A stretch of 64,000 bases of DNA, taken from NCBI RefSeq assembly GCF_003955715.1, contig NZ_CP034463.1, positions 4,278,001 to 4,342,000 on the forward strand, written 5' to 3'. Under the pieces are notes generated by a model. The model worked only from the letters and a program-made list of their open reading frames with translations. It was not told where the DNA came from and ran no database searches. Source of the DNA: Streptomyces aquilus (GTDB taxonomy: Bacteria; Actinomycetota; Actinomycetes; Streptomycetales; Streptomycetaceae). The translations under genes and the position numbers were made by a program. Of the stretch, positions 17,603-26,746 are shown piece after piece (position 1 is the first letter of the stretch; every line of letters begins with the position of its first letter).

Positions 17603-18256
17603 TCACCCTCCGCCCCAACCACCGCTCGCCTCACAGGTCTCCCCCTCGAAGTGGGTCTGCGCACGATCCAGGACTTCGTCCACGTCGCACCCGTGCGCAC
17701 TGAGCCAGTGGAGGAAGTCCGTGATGGCGTCGATCACGACTTCTTCAGCCGTCGCCCTACCCAACCTGCTCGAATTCTCAGCACGAGGCCGCTTTGCCGC
17801 CGCGTACAGACTCAGCAGCGCCTCGGCCCGAGTGACGCCCGCTCCGTCGACATGCCCGCTCGGCGAGGTGAGCCCCGTGTCCAACTCGCACCAGGTCACC
17901 TTGCGGTCGGCGCGCAGCAGCACGCCCCAGCGATCGGCGACGGCGTCGACGAGGGCCATGCCTCGCCCCGTCTCCGAGCCTGCTTCGGCATCCATGAGGG
18001 TGGGGAGGGCGCGTGTGTCGGGGTCATGGATCTCGATGCGGAGATGAGTGCCGTTCATGGAGACGGCGAGTGTGGTCGGGGTCCCGAGGCCGACATGCGT
18101 GATGACGTTGGACACCAACTCACTGACGCAGAGCTGGGCCTCGTCGCTGATGTCGTGAAGTCCCCAGATCCCCAGATGCAGCCGCATGATGCGACGCAGG
18201 GCACCCACTTCCTCGGGTTCGGCCATGAAGGCCAGGTCCCACGGTTTCCGAGACAT
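17603..18256 (-). CDS. ATP-binding protein, RsbW/anti-sigma-like HATPase
   Basis: 217 residues from ATG 18256 (GGAAG 6 nt upstream; an in-frame start at 18313 lacks this). It belongs to the small HATPase family abundant in Streptomyces: ELVSNVITHV is the N box and DPDTRALPT followed by GRGMALVDAVADRWG is the D-box/G region. The C-terminal 60 residues are an extra helical tail. Such proteins resemble anti-sigma factor kinases and often sit beside XRE-DUF5753 and DUF397 genes, as here (divergent, 18454-19502). The target is unknown. Confidence 0.85.
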   Translation of the reverse strand: MSRKPWDLAFMAEPEEVGALRRIMRLHLGIWGLHDISDEAQLCVSELVSNVITHVGLGTPTTLAVSMNGTHLRIEIHDPDTRALPTLMDAEAGSETGRGMALVDAVADRWGVLLRADRKVTWCELDTGLTSPSGHVDGAGVTRAEALLSLYAAAKRPRAENSSRLGRATAEEVVIDAITDFLHWLSAHGCDVDEVLDRAQTHFEGETCEASGGWGGG

Positions 18257-18453
18257 ACAGGCTTCCTGGATCACCAAGACCCCTTTGATCAGCGGAGCGT
18301 CACGCATCCTCACGTCGAGTCGCGCCGCGGACCAGAGTGACGCGTACTCATCCCGTCATGCAATGTGCAGGAAGAGATTCCCACTTACGAGTGATTGGCA
18401 GGCCCACGCTCTTGGCCCGAGACTGAACACCCGTTGTCCGAAAGGTGGTTGAG

Positions 18454-19302
18454 ATGGCCGGATCTCCCACGGCCCGCCGGCGCCGTCTCTCGATCGAGCT
18501 GAAGAAGCTGCGTGAGAAGAGTGCGTTGACCTGCGCACAGGTCGGCGAGGCGCTGGACTGGAGTGGCTCCAAGGTCAACCGTATGGAGACGGGCAGCGGG
18601 CGGGTTCAGCCATCCGACATCGACGCCCTGTGCCGCTTCTACGACACCACCGACGAACTGCGCGAGTTCCTCAAGTCATTGGCCCGAGAGGCCAAGACGC
18701 GCGGCTGGTGGCAGGTGCACGGCTCCGGTGTCCCCGAGTGGTTCAACATCTACATCGGTCTGGAGCAGGAAGCCTCCACGCTCCGCCAGTACCAGTGCGA
18801 GCTCATCCCCGGCCTCATGCAGACCGAGGCCTACACCGCCGAGCTCCACACGACGGGCGCCCACATGTCGGCCGAGGACATCGACAAGGCCGTCCGCGTA
18901 CGCATGGAACGTCAGACCATGCTGACGGGAGCCGACGCCCCCGACGCCTGGTTCATCGTGAACGAGGGTGCTCTGCGCAATGTCATCGGGGACCGGGCTC
19001 TGATGCGCGAGCAGCTCGAACGCGTCCTGGACACGGCCCGGTTGCCGAGCGTGACCTTGCAGATCCTTCCGTTCGACGCAGGCACATGTCCCGCCACCGG
19101 CACCTTCACGATGCTCGGCTTCCCCGACCAGGAAGATCCGGACCTGGTGTATCGCGACGGCATCACCGATGCCGTGTACTTGGAAGGCGAGCATCATGTT
19201 CGTGAGTACACGAGAGCCTTCGACGGCCTGCGAGCCGCGGCTCTGAGCCCTCAGCGTTCAAATCAGTTGATCAAGACGGTGTTGAAGGAATACGCAAGGT
19301 GA
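18454..19302 (+). CDS. XRE-family regulator with DUF5753 (WhiJ-like)
   Basis: 282 residues from ATG 18454, preceded by AAGGTGG. The N-terminal helix-turn-helix (about residues 12-60) reads LRLREKS-like helices ending in WSGSKVNRMETG. The rest is DUF5753, with YQCELIPGLMQTEAYT and the end motif YLEGEHHVREY. This is the WhiJ-type regulator family that acts with a small DUF397 partner, encoded directly downstream with a GTGA overlap. These systems often affect development and antibiotic production; the target of this copy cannot be read from sequence. Confidence 0.9.
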   Translation: MAGSPTARRRRLSIELKKLREKSALTCAQVGEALDWSGSKVNRMETGSGRVQPSDIDALCRFYDTTDELREFLKSLAREAKTRGWWQVHGSGVPEWFNIYIGLEQEASTLRQYQCELIPGLMQTEAYTAELHTTGAHMSAEDIDKAVRVRMERQTMLTGADAPDAWFIVNEGALRNVIGDRALMREQLERVLDTARLPSVTLQILPFDAGTCPATGTFTMLGFPDQEDPDLVYRDGITDAVYLEGEHHVREYTRAFDGLRAAALSPQRSNQLIKTVLKEYAR

Positions 19303-19502
19303 GCATGACAGGTACCGATGACAGCCGCCGTCCTGTGTGGTTCAGGTCGTCGTTCAGCAATGGCGCAGGAGGAGAGTGCGTCGAGTGCGCGTCGCTCGTC
19401 GACACCGTGCTCATACGCGACTCCAAGCGCAGGACCGGCCCCACCATCACACTCGGTGGCGGTGCGTGGCGCGCCTTTCTGGAAGGTGTCCAGCGGTCCT
19501 GA
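19299..19502 (+). CDS. DUF397 protein
   Basis: 67 residues from GTG 19299 (overlapping the regulator stop); ATG 19305 is an alternative. WFRSSFSNGAGGECVECA is the DUF397 signature and WRAFLEGV its usual C-terminus. It is the small partner of the upstream XRE-DUF5753 regulator. Confidence 0.88.
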   Translation: MSMTGTDDSRRPVWFRSSFSNGAGGECVECASLVDTVLIRDSKRRTGPTITLGGGAWRAFLEGVQRS

Positions 19503-19596
19503 CTCTTGACGCATCGACGAGGGGCTTTCCCCGGCGGCGCACTTCCCGCTGTAGGACACTCCTCACAGGACGCCAACCAGTAAGGAGCTGAGGATC

Positions 19597-19893
19597 GTGA
19601 GCGCACAGTACGAAGAGACACCCGGGTCTGCGGCGCTGCCGTTGAAGACCATCGGGGACATTCGGGCTGCTCTTCGGTCCGGGCATGGCTTTCCCGGTGA
19701 CCGGGAGTCCTTTGAGGCAGATCTTCAGCGTGCGTTGGAGGCCTCGTCGGAGACGGACCTCAACGCCGTCGCCGAGGTGATCGTCGACTACCGGGGCCGG
19801 ATCCGCCTCTATCAGGATCCCGACTTCGACATCGCCGTGCAGGAGGGCATCGACCTCACTGCTCGCTTGAAGCAGGAGGAACAGGGCCGGTGA
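19597..19893 (+). CDS. DUF6247-like small protein, possible antitoxin
   Basis: 98 residues from GTG 19597, with AAGGAG and GAGG just upstream. It is acidic and helical, with DIRAALRSGHGF and DLNAVAEVIVDYRGRIRLY. This matches my memory of the Streptomyces DUF6247 family, which is often paired with a RelE-like gene. It overlaps the next gene by GTGA (19890-19893), the usual antitoxin-toxin order. The pairing is seen; the activity is inferred. Confidence 0.75.
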   Translation: MSAQYEETPGSAALPLKTIGDIRAALRSGHGFPGDRESFEADLQRALEASSETDLNAVAEVIVDYRGRIRLYQDPDFDIAVQEGIDLTARLKQEEQGR

Positions 19894-20177
19894 GCGGTGT
19901 GATCGCGGCCGTAACCGTGCGAGCGGCCGATCGAGCGAAAGCTCTCGGAGCCGAGCAGTCGCTGGAGCGACTCCGGCAGGAGCTGGAACAGGTACCCAGG
20001 CTCGGGGTCCTGCTCGGACCTCCCCGTCAGGACGGTACGGAAGTCCGCAAGACGAGGATCGAACCTCGGGACGGCTTACCGGGGCTCGCGGTGGCGTACG
20101 TGTACACACCGGCTCCGCCGCCTCCCACTGTGGCCATCGTCGCGGTCACTCCTGACGACGGTGTGCCCGCTGAGTGA
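19890..20177 (+). CDS. Small RelE/ParE-like protein, possible toxin
   Basis: 95 residues from GTG 19890. The pattern is a helix with RLRQELEQVPRLG, a short RKTRIEP segment, then strands (LAVAYVYT, TVAIVAV), resembling the compact RelE/ParE fold. No catalytic residue can be named with confidence. It is the second gene of a two-gene overlapping operon. Confidence 0.65.
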   Translation: MSGVIAAVTVRAADRAKALGAEQSLERLRQELEQVPRLGVLLGPPRQDGTEVRKTRIEPRDGLPGLAVAYVYTPAPPPPTVAIVAVTPDDGVPAE

Positions 20178-20279
20178 CGAGCGCGGCAGTCCGGGTCCAC
20201 CGGGCCGATAACCCCACGCCACAGGCCACCCGGCCCCCACGATTGGGGATGCTCAAGAGCGAGGGTGCAGGATAGAACC

Positions 20280-20777
20280 ATGACAACCAAGGTCTACTTC
20301 GACATCACCATCAACGACGAGCCCGCCGGCCGTATCAACTTCAACCTCTTCGACGACGTCGTCCCGAAGACGGCCGAGAACTTCCGCGCCCTCGCCACCG
20401 GCGAGAAGGGCTTCGGCTACGCCGGGTCCTCCTTCCACCGGGTCATCCCCGCCTTCATGCTCCAGGGCGGCGACTTCACCCGCGGCAACGGCACCGGCGG
20501 CAAGAGCATCTACGGTGAGAAGTTCGCCGACGAGAACTTCAAGCTCAAGCACGACCGCCCGGGCCTGCTGTCCATGGCCAACGCCGGCCCGAACACCAAC
20601 GGCTCGCAGTTCTTCATCACGACCATCGTGACGGACTGGCTGGACGGCAAGCACGTGGTCTTCGGCGAGGTCGCCGACGAGGACAGCATGAAGCTCGTCA
20701 AGAAGATCGAGGCCCTCGGGTCGCGTAGCGGCACGACCTCCGCGAAGATCACCATCGCCGAGTCCGGTCAGCTCTGA
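20280..20777 (+). CDS. Peptidyl-prolyl cis-trans isomerase, cyclophilin type
   Basis: 165 residues from ATG 20280, with AGGA upstream. A single cyclophilin domain without signal peptide, so cytoplasmic. The active-site motifs are visible: [15 protein letters not shown] (Arg of the catalytic site), [15 protein letters not shown], and W followed by [11 protein letters not shown]. It speeds isomerisation at Xaa-Pro bonds during folding. A perfect 12-bp terminator stem follows. Confidence 0.96.
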   Translation: MTTKVYFDITINDEPAGRINFNLFDDVVPKTAENFRALATGEKGFGYAGSSFHRVIPAFMLQGGDFTRGNGTGGKSIYGEKFADENFKLKHDRPGLLSMANAGPNTNGSQFFITTIVTDWLDGKHVVFGEVADEDSMKLVKKIEALGSRSGTTSAKITIAESGQL

Positions 20778-20800
20778 CACCTGCCCCACGGCACCTGTGA

Positions 20801-20832
20801 ACGGCCGGCGCGTGAGACATCGCGCCGGCCGT
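20801..20832 (+). terminator. Intrinsic-type hairpin after the cyclophilin gene
   Basis: A perfect 12-bp stem (20801-20812 with 20821-20832) around an 8-nt loop, 23 bp after the stop codon. There is no T tract, as is usual in Streptomyces. Confidence 0.75.
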
Positions 20833-20909
20833 CGCGTGTCCCGTCCGGTGCCTGTGCCTCTGGCCCCGAGACCTCGACAGCCCGACGACCGACCACCCCA
20901 GGGGCCGCC

Positions 20910-21413
20910 ATGGCACTGCTCAATCTGCTGTTCGTCCTCGTCGCCGCCGTCGTCTCCTTCGCGCTCGCCGGGTACGGGTTCGCGCGGCTCGCCGAGCGTG
21001 GCGTGTGGCGGGGTGATCCGGACGCCCTTCTCCGTGGCCTCGGCGCGTTGTTCGGGGCCGTCGCGGCCGGGCTCTGTGCGTGGGGGCTGTTGATCGTCGT
21101 CGGGGCTGTGCTCACCGCTGAGGACGGCGGTACGGATTCCGCGCCGCCCCAGTCCTGCCGTACCGCGGGCTGGTGGGAGCGGCACCAGCGCGGCGTCGAG
21201 ATCGTCGACCACTCGGTGTCGTATCTCCCGCTCGGGTTCGTGTGCGAGACCAGTGACGGCGGGAGCTACGACAACGGGGACGTGCCGGGGTATCTCAACC
21301 CGGCCCTTCTGGGCTTCGCCCTCGCCGGTGCCGGGTGCGCCATCTCCGCGGGGTACGTCTCGGAGGTGCGCGCCCGGCGGCAGCACAGGGACCGTGCGGG
21401 CGAAGCCCAGTAG
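20910..21413 (+). CDS. Small membrane protein, unknown function
   Basis: 167 residues. Two hydrophobic segments at the N-terminus (LLNLLFVLVAAVVSFALAGY and, from residue 45, GALFGAVAAGLCAWGLLIVV) and one near residue 132 (LLGFALAGAGCAISAGYV) suggest three membrane spans. A loop of about 50 residues with two Cys lies between spans two and three, probably outside. The C-terminus is charged. I do not recognise the family. Confidence 0.8.
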   Translation: MALLNLLFVLVAAVVSFALAGYGFARLAERGVWRGDPDALLRGLGALFGAVAAGLCAWGLLIVVGAVLTAEDGGTDSAPPQSCRTAGWWERHQRGVEIVDHSVSYLPLGFVCETSDGGSYDNGDVPGYLNPALLGFALAGAGCAISAGYVSEVRARRQHRDRAGEAQ

Positions 21414-21433
21414 GGGCGCTCACGCAGGGACAC

Positions 21434-21841
21434 TCACGCTGTCGGCATCAGCTCCGCCCTCCCGAACAACAGCGCGTACCCCGGCGGCAGTTGGGAGAGG
21501 ATGCGGTCCACCAGCGCCTCGCCCGCCCAGCGCGGGAGCGCGCTCAGTACCGAGCTGACGTCCCAGCGGGCCGTCGCCGTCGTCGCGCCCTCGATGCGCG
21601 CCGCCACCGATTCCACGAACTCCGCCGCCGTCAGCGGGCGGGTGGCCGGGATCTGGCCGGCGACGACCCGCGCGGCCTGCTCGGGCAGTGCCCGGGCGAG
21701 GGCCACGCGTTCGTCGCCGGTGACGTGGCCGCCGAGGGCGGACAGGACGACGCGGGTGACGCGTTCGGCCTCGGCGCGGGTCGGGTACTGGCCCGACTCC
21801 CGCACCGCGTCCACCAGTTCGGCCCAGCTTCTCTTCACCAC
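21434..21841 (-). CDS. DUF2267 family protein
   Basis: 135 residues. The GTG at 21841 is chosen because a strong AGGAGG lies 9 nt upstream, inside what would be a 7-codon extension from an ATG at 21862 without a ribosome site. WAELVDAVRESGQYPTRAEAERVTRVVLSAL and the LP..W segment near residue 105 are typical of DUF2267, a helical two-repeat family of unknown function often found near stress genes. It lies just downstream of the Hsp20 gene on the same strand. Confidence 0.8.
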   Translation of the reverse strand: MVKRSWAELVDAVRESGQYPTRAEAERVTRVVLSALGGHVTGDERVALARALPEQAARVVAGQIPATRPLTAAEFVESVAARIEGATTATARWDVSSVLSALPRWAGEALVDRILSQLPPGYALLFGRAELMPTA

Positions 21842-21897
21842 CGAGTGTCTCCTCCTGGTCATGATCGGGGTGCGTATGACAGTGCGGCCTCAGTTGC

Positions 21898-22317
21898 TCA
21901 GCTCAGCTGCTTGCGCCCCCCGTCACCCCCGCTGATCTGGATGCGGCGCGGCTTCGCCTGTTCGGCCACGGGGATGCGCAGGGTCAGGACGCCGGCCTCG
22001 TACGAGGCGTCGATGCGCTCCGTGTCGAGGGTGTCGCCGAGGAAGAGCTGGCGGGTGAAGGTGCCGGTGGGCCGTTCGGCGACGATGGTTTCCGCGCCCT
22101 CGGGGGCGGGGGAACGGCGCTCGGCGCGGACGTTGAGGACGTTGCGTTCGACGTCCAGATCGATCGTCTCGGGGTCGATGCCGGGCAGGTCGAAGTGGAC
22201 GATGAAGTCGTCCCCGGCGCGGTAGGCGTCCATCGGCATCGCGGCCGGACGGGTGGGCCCGAAGACCTGCTGCGCGAGTCGGTCGAATTCGCGGAAGGGG
22301 TCGGTACGCATGAGCAT
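21898..22317 (-). CDS. Hsp20/alpha-crystallin small heat-shock protein
   Basis: 139 residues from ATG 22317 (GTG 22320 is one codon further up; GAGGAG precedes both). The alpha-crystallin domain runs from about residue 35 to 125: [20 protein letters not shown], a strand-rich middle and [23 protein letters not shown], which holds the conserved GVL and IxI-like contact. It holds unfolding proteins during heat stress. A HAIR-like repeat lies 73 bp upstream. Confidence 0.95.
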   Translation of the reverse strand: MLMRTDPFREFDRLAQQVFGPTRPAAMPMDAYRAGDDFIVHFDLPGIDPETIDLDVERNVLNVRAERRSPAPEGAETIVAERPTGTFTRQLFLGDTLDTERIDASYEAGVLTLRIPVAEQAKPRRIQISGGDGGRKQLS

Positions 22318-22389
22318 CACGGGTCACTCCTCTCTTGGGGAACTGGGTGCGATGCCCTTACGACTTCTTATATAGCTCGGAGGAGGAAA

Positions 22390-22410
22390 CCTGACAAGCC
22401 TCGACTCAGG
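22390..22410 (-). promoter_or_regulatory. HAIR-like element (HspR-type operator) before hsp20
   Basis: CCTGACA (22390-22396), 7 bp, then ACTCAGG (22404-22410). The spacing equals that of the HspR-binding HAIR consensus CTTGAGT-N7-ACTCAAG; the right half matches 6 of 7 bases, the left 4 of 7, and the outer CCTGA/TCAGG arms are perfectly complementary. HspR control is inferred. Confidence 0.4.
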
Positions 22411-22495
22411 TTCGCGAGGACCCGCGGTGCCGGAGTTAGCCTCCAGGTCTCGAGAAGTCTCAAGAACCAGGCGTCTCACGCACCAGGAGGCAGAC

Positions 22496-22798
22496 ATGGC
22501 CAAGGTCCCCAGCGCGGTGGTCGCGGCGGGCGGACTCGTCGGTGGGTACGGCGTGGCCCGCTGGACCAAGAAGCGGCAGCTCGGCGGGGTCGTGCTGGCC
22601 GTCGCCGGGGCCACGGCCGCGACGCAGTGGCGGCAGCAGGCCGGCGGGAAGGCGGCGGGTGCGCTGACGGCCGCGTATGTCGCCGCCTTCGCCGGGTCGC
22701 ATCCGCTCGCCAAGAAGGTCGGCTCCTGGCCCGCCGTGTTCGGGGTGGCGGGGGCCGTCGCGCTCGCCTCCTGGGCGGTGGCCGACCGGCAGGGCTGA
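22496..22798 (+). CDS. Small hydrophobic protein, unknown function
   Basis: 100 residues from ATG 22496, with AGGAGG 7 nt upstream. Gly/Ala-rich with three weak membrane segments (about residues 6-22, 29-46 and 78-95) separated by basic loops (ARWTKKRQ, HPLAKKVG). It looks like a conserved Streptomyces membrane protein; I cannot name a family. Confidence 0.75.
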   Translation: MAKVPSAVVAAGGLVGGYGVARWTKKRQLGGVVLAVAGATAATQWRQQAGGKAAGALTAAYVAAFAGSHPLAKKVGSWPAVFGVAGAVALASWAVADRQG

Positions 22799-22815
22799 GG
22801 AAAGAGCAAAAAAAG

Positions 22816-23484
22816 GTGCGGCTCAGTGTCACCGAGCATCGCGTGCGGCTCGGCCCCCATGAATATCGGCTGCTGCGCGTCGGCGGACTGCGGCGGGCAC
22901 TCTGCTACGACAATGAGCACTGGCTGAGCCTGTGGGTGGACCGGCGTGCCGCCGCCGAGCTGGCCGCGGCGTGGCTGCTGGCCGCGCGGTCGCCGCGCTC
23001 GCTCGTGCACCTGCCGCTGCGGCGGCGCGGTGAGCGGCCCCTCGGTGCCGCGCTTCCCGAGCCGCACCGGGCCCGCGATCTGCTTCTGCTGCACCACTCC
23101 CTCCAGTTCCCGGCGTCCCGCTGGAAGGAGGTCCGGGCGAGGGCGGGCAGGGCGGGGAGTCAGCACACCGTCGAGTTCCGGCGCGCCGACTTCCCCCTCC
23201 CCCACGACCGGGCCGTGCCCGGCGCCCACCACGCCGAGTTCCGCGACCGGCTCCGCCTCAGCACCGCCGCCGACACCCTCGTACTCAGCGGAAGCGCCCT
23301 GCCCTTCGCGGACGCCGCTGCGGACTTCTTCGACCTCGCCGAAACGGCGGCCGGGACCAGGCCCCACCAAGGCCGCCATGTGTGTGCCGAACTGCACCCG
23401 GGGTCAGGGCTGTTGGAGCGTTCGATGCCGCTGATGCACGTCGAGTACTGCGCGGAGTGGGAGCCGGTGCCGCGGGACGGCTAG
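22816..23484 (+). CDS. Hypothetical protein
   Basis: About 222 residues from GTG 22816. The protein is soluble and Arg/Leu-rich, with a His/Asp-rich middle (LPHDRAVPGAHHAEF). No catalytic motif or known family is apparent. The start is uncertain because the ribosome site (GAGGAAAGAG) is about 8-17 nt away across an A7 run. The reverse strand is also open, but codon bias and the context favour this strand. Confidence 0.6.
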   Translation: MRLSVTEHRVRLGPHEYRLLRVGGLRRALCYDNEHWLSLWVDRRAAAELAAAWLLAARSPRSLVHLPLRRRGERPLGAALPEPHRARDLLLLHHSLQFPASRWKEVRARAGRAGSQHTVEFRRADFPLPHDRAVPGAHHAEFRDRLRLSTAADTLVLSGSALPFADAAADFFDLAETAAGTRPHQGRHVCAELHPGSGLLERSMPLMHVEYCAEWEPVPRDG

Positions 23485-23586
23485 GGCCGATGCGTGTGGA
23501 GTAGTAGGCGCCCGGCGTCGGGTGGCCGGGGGTGGGTCGCGCTGCCCGGCGCTGACGGGGTGCCGCCTGCGCCCACCCGTGCCGCC

Positions 23587-25092
23587 CTAGGCGGCACGAA
23601 TGCCCGCAGCTTGCGAGGAGGTGCCGCTCCCCGGGCCCACCGCCGCCGTCAGCGGCCGAGCCACGTCCTCCAGCGACCTCCGCTCCGCCCGCACCGCCAG
23701 CACCGCCGCCACCAGCCCCGCCAGGCACATCAGCGTCGCGCCGATCTGGAAGGCCAGCACCGTGTCGGCGACCTTGCCCGTCCCGGTCAGGTCGGCGAAC
23801 AGCATCGGCCCGCTGATGCCGCCCGCGGCCGTGCCCAGCGCGTAGAAGAACGCGATCGACATCGCCCGGGTCTCCATCGGGAAGATCTCCGAGACCGTCA
23901 GATAGGCGCTGGACGCGCCGGCCGACGCGAAGAACAGCACCGCGCACCAGCACGCCGTCAGCGTCCCGGCGCTCAGCGAGCCCTGCTCGAACAGCCATGC
24001 CGTGCCGAAGAGCAGCAGACCCGACAACAGGTACGTCGACGAGATCATCACCCGGCGTCCGACCGTGTCGAACAGCTTGCCCAGCAGCAGCGGACCCATG
24101 AAGTTGCCGATCGCGATGACCGCGAAGTAGTAGCCGGTGCTGCCGGTCGGGACGTCGTAGAACTTGGTCAGGATCGCGCCGAAGCCGAAGGTGATCGCGT
24201 TGTACAGGAACGCCTGGCCTATGAAGAGCGAGAATCCCAGGACCGCTCGCCTGCGGTAGTCCGAGAACACCGTCCTCGCGATCTCCATGAAGCTCACGCT
24301 GCGCCGCTGGTGGATCGTGATCTCACCCTCCGGCTCCGCCAGCCGCTCGCCCTTCTCGGCCGCCACACGCTCCTCGATGGACGTGACGATCCGTTCCGCC
24401 TCCTCGTCCCTGCCGTGGATCAGCAGCCACCGTGGGCTCTCCGGGACGTGGCGTCGTACGAGAAGGATCACCAGGGCCAGGACCGCGCCGAGGGCGAAGG
24501 TCAGGCGCCAGCCCACGTCCTTCGGCACCACGGACGTGTCGAGGGCGACGATCGAGAGGAGGGACCCGCCGACCGCTCCCAGCCAGAAGCTGCCGTTGAT
24601 CATCAGGTCCACGCGGCCCCGGTACTGCGCCGGGATCAGTTCGTCGATCGCCGAGTTGATCGCCGCGTACTCGCCGCCGATGCCGAAGCCGGTCAGGAAG
24701 CGGAAGAGGAAGAACCACCACGTCGAAAACGACACCGCCGTCAGAGCGGTCGCCGCCAGATACACCGCCAGCGTGATCATGAACAGCTTCTTGCGGCCCC
24801 ATTTGTCCGTCAGGCGGCCCCAGAACAGGGCTCCCGAGCAGGCGCCCGCCACGTACAGCGCCGCCGCCAGGCCCGTCACCTGGCCGGAGGTGATCGGCAG
24901 GCCGCTGCCCGGTTCGGACAGGCGCCCCGCGATGTTGCCGACGACCGTCACCTCCAGGCCGTCGAGGATCCATACGGTGCCGAGTCCGATGACGATCGTC
25001 CAGTGCCAGCGGGACCAGGGGAGGCGGTCCAGGCGGGCGGGGATGTTCGTCGTCACGGTGCGGCCGGTCGCGGCCTGGTCTGTGGTGCTCAT
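23587..25092 (-). CDS. MFS transporter, sugar-porter-like
   Basis: 501 residues from ATG 25092 (GGAGGGAG upstream). Twelve membrane segments can be traced. Family signatures are GRLTDKWGRKKLFM in loop 2-3, RFLTGFGIGGEYAAINSAI in segment 4 with the following AQYRGR, and PESPRWLLIHGR before the central cytoplasmic loop. These match the sugar porter / metabolite:H+ symporter branch; the substrate is unknown. Single gene, facing DUF445 upstream on the same strand. Confidence 0.92.
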   Translation of the reverse strand: MSTTDQAATGRTVTTNIPARLDRLPWSRWHWTIVIGLGTVWILDGLEVTVVGNIAGRLSEPGSGLPITSGQVTGLAAALYVAGACSGALFWGRLTDKWGRKKLFMITLAVYLAATALTAVSFSTWWFFLFRFLTGFGIGGEYAAINSAIDELIPAQYRGRVDLMINGSFWLGAVGGSLLSIVALDTSVVPKDVGWRLTFALGAVLALVILLVRRHVPESPRWLLIHGRDEEAERIVTSIEERVAAEKGERLAEPEGEITIHQRRSVSFMEIARTVFSDYRRRAVLGFSLFIGQAFLYNAITFGFGAILTKFYDVPTGSTGYYFAVIAIGNFMGPLLLGKLFDTVGRRVMISSTYLLSGLLLFGTAWLFEQGSLSAGTLTACWCAVLFFASAGASSAYLTVSEIFPMETRAMSIAFFYALGTAAGGISGPMLFADLTGTGKVADTVLAFQIGATLMCLAGLVAAVLAVRAERRSLEDVARPLTAAVGPGSGTSSQAAGIRAA

Positions 25093-25146
25093 GGGCTCCC
25101 TCCTCGTCGAGCGAGACCCGGCGACGGGTTCCCCCACAAGGGCGAC

Positions 25147-26517
25147 TTACGCCCCCAGCGCCCGCGACACCGTGTAGATCAGCAACCCCACCAGCGAGCC
25201 CACCACCGTGCCGTTGATCCGGATGAACTGAAGGTCACGGCCGATGTTCGCCTCGATCTTCCGCGTGGTGTGCTCGGCGTCCCAGCCGGCGACCGTGTCG
25301 GTGATCAGGGACGTGATCTCGTGCCGGTAGGTGGTGACGACGTACACCGCCGCGCCCTCGACCCAGCCGTCGACCTTCGCCTGGAGCCGCGGCTCCACCG
25401 CCATCCGCGCCCCGAGCGACAGCAGCGACGCCCGCACGCGCAGCCGCAGCTCGCTGCGCTCGTCCTCGGCCGCCGACACGATCATGGAGCGTACGGCCGT
25501 CCAGGCGGACGCGATGAGGTCCTGGACCTCGCCCCGGCCGAGCACCTCGCCCTTGAGCCGCTCCACGCGCGCGCGGGTGTCCGTGTCGGACTGGAGGTCG
25601 GAGGCGAAGTCCGTCAGGAAGCGGTCCAGAGCGCCGCGCGCCGGATGGGACGGCATGTCCCGCATCTCCGTGACGAAGCGCAGCAGCTCCTTGTAGACCC
25701 GTTCGCCGACCTTCTTGTCCACGAACCGCGGGGTCCAGCCGGGCGCTCCGCCCTGTACGGCGTCCATGACCTGTTCGTCGTGGAGGACCAGCCAGTCGTG
25801 CGCCCTGGCCACCACCAGGTCCACGACCCTGCGGTGGCCGCCGTCCGCGACGATCTTCTCCAGCATCTTGCCGATGCCCGGCGCGATCTCCTGGGCGTCG
25901 GCCCGCCGGGTGATCGCCTCGCCGACGACCGCCTGCACGTCGGAGTCCCGAAGGACCGTCAGGGCGCCCCGCAGCGCGGCCGACAGCTCGGCCGTGACCC
26001 GGTCGGCGTGCTCGGGTTCGGCGAGCCAGGCGCCGAGCCGGCTGCCGATGCCGACGGCGCGCAGACGCCCGCGTACGACGTCCTCGGAGAGGAAGTTCTC
26101 GCCGACGAACTCGCCCAGCGACACGCCCAGCTGGTCCTTCTTGGTGGGGATGATCGCGGTGTGCGGGATGGGCAGGCCGAGCGGGTGGCGGAACAGGGCC
26201 GTCACCGCGAACCAGTCCGCCATCGCGCCGACCATGCCCGCCTCCGCCGCGGCGGCGACATAGCCCGCCCAGGCGCCGGCGCCTTCGTCGGAGGCCCACT
26301 TGGCGAGGACGTACACGAGCGCGACGAACAGCAGCAGCCCGGTCGCGGTGAGCTTCATCCGGCGTACGCCGCGCTGCTTCTCCTCGTCGGCCGCGCTGAA
26401 GGTGCCCATCGAGCGGTGACCGGCGGACGTGCTCATCGCGCGGTTACCGGCGGCGGCCGGGCGGGCATGCTGCTTCACGTCAGCGGCATCCGTTTCATCC
26501 GGATTAGCGCGTTCCAT
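25147..26517 (-). CDS. DUF445 membrane-anchored protein
   Basis: About 456 residues from ATG 26517 (GTG 26520 is also possible). A charged N-terminal tail is followed by two membrane segments around residues 55-95, including AAAEAGMVGAMADWFAVTALF and the HPLGLPIPHTAIIP motif, which are diagnostic of DUF445. The long helical middle is probably periplasmic or cytoplasmic coiled structure. A final hydrophobic segment (GTVVGSLVGLLIYTVSRAL) ends the protein. The function is not known. Confidence 0.9.
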   Translation of the reverse strand: MERANPDETDAADVKQHARPAAAGNRAMSTSAGHRSMGTFSAADEEKQRGVRRMKLTATGLLLFVALVYVLAKWASDEGAGAWAGYVAAAAEAGMVGAMADWFAVTALFRHPLGLPIPHTAIIPTKKDQLGVSLGEFVGENFLSEDVVRGRLRAVGIGSRLGAWLAEPEHADRVTAELSAALRGALTVLRDSDVQAVVGEAITRRADAQEIAPGIGKMLEKIVADGGHRRVVDLVVARAHDWLVLHDEQVMDAVQGGAPGWTPRFVDKKVGERVYKELLRFVTEMRDMPSHPARGALDRFLTDFASDLQSDTDTRARVERLKGEVLGRGEVQDLIASAWTAVRSMIVSAAEDERSELRLRVRASLLSLGARMAVEPRLQAKVDGWVEGAAVYVVTTYRHEITSLITDTVAGWDAEHTTRKIEANIGRDLQFIRINGTVVGSLVGLLIYTVSRALGA

Positions 26518-26746
26518 CACGTCCCATCCACTCCGCCCGTTGTGATCCCCTGCACACATTGTCCCTTCCTGACCGACTCCTGGAACGGAACAGGAGTTCC
26601 CGGCGTCTGTCGGAGGGGGGAGCTCAGTTTCGAACTCCGGTGGCCCAATGGGGGGTCCAGTACCGTCACCCCGCACCGCATGACGCATCATGAGGTGATC
26701 ACATCGGAGCCTCGGGCTCCCATCCGTTCGAGGAGACCCGCACCGC

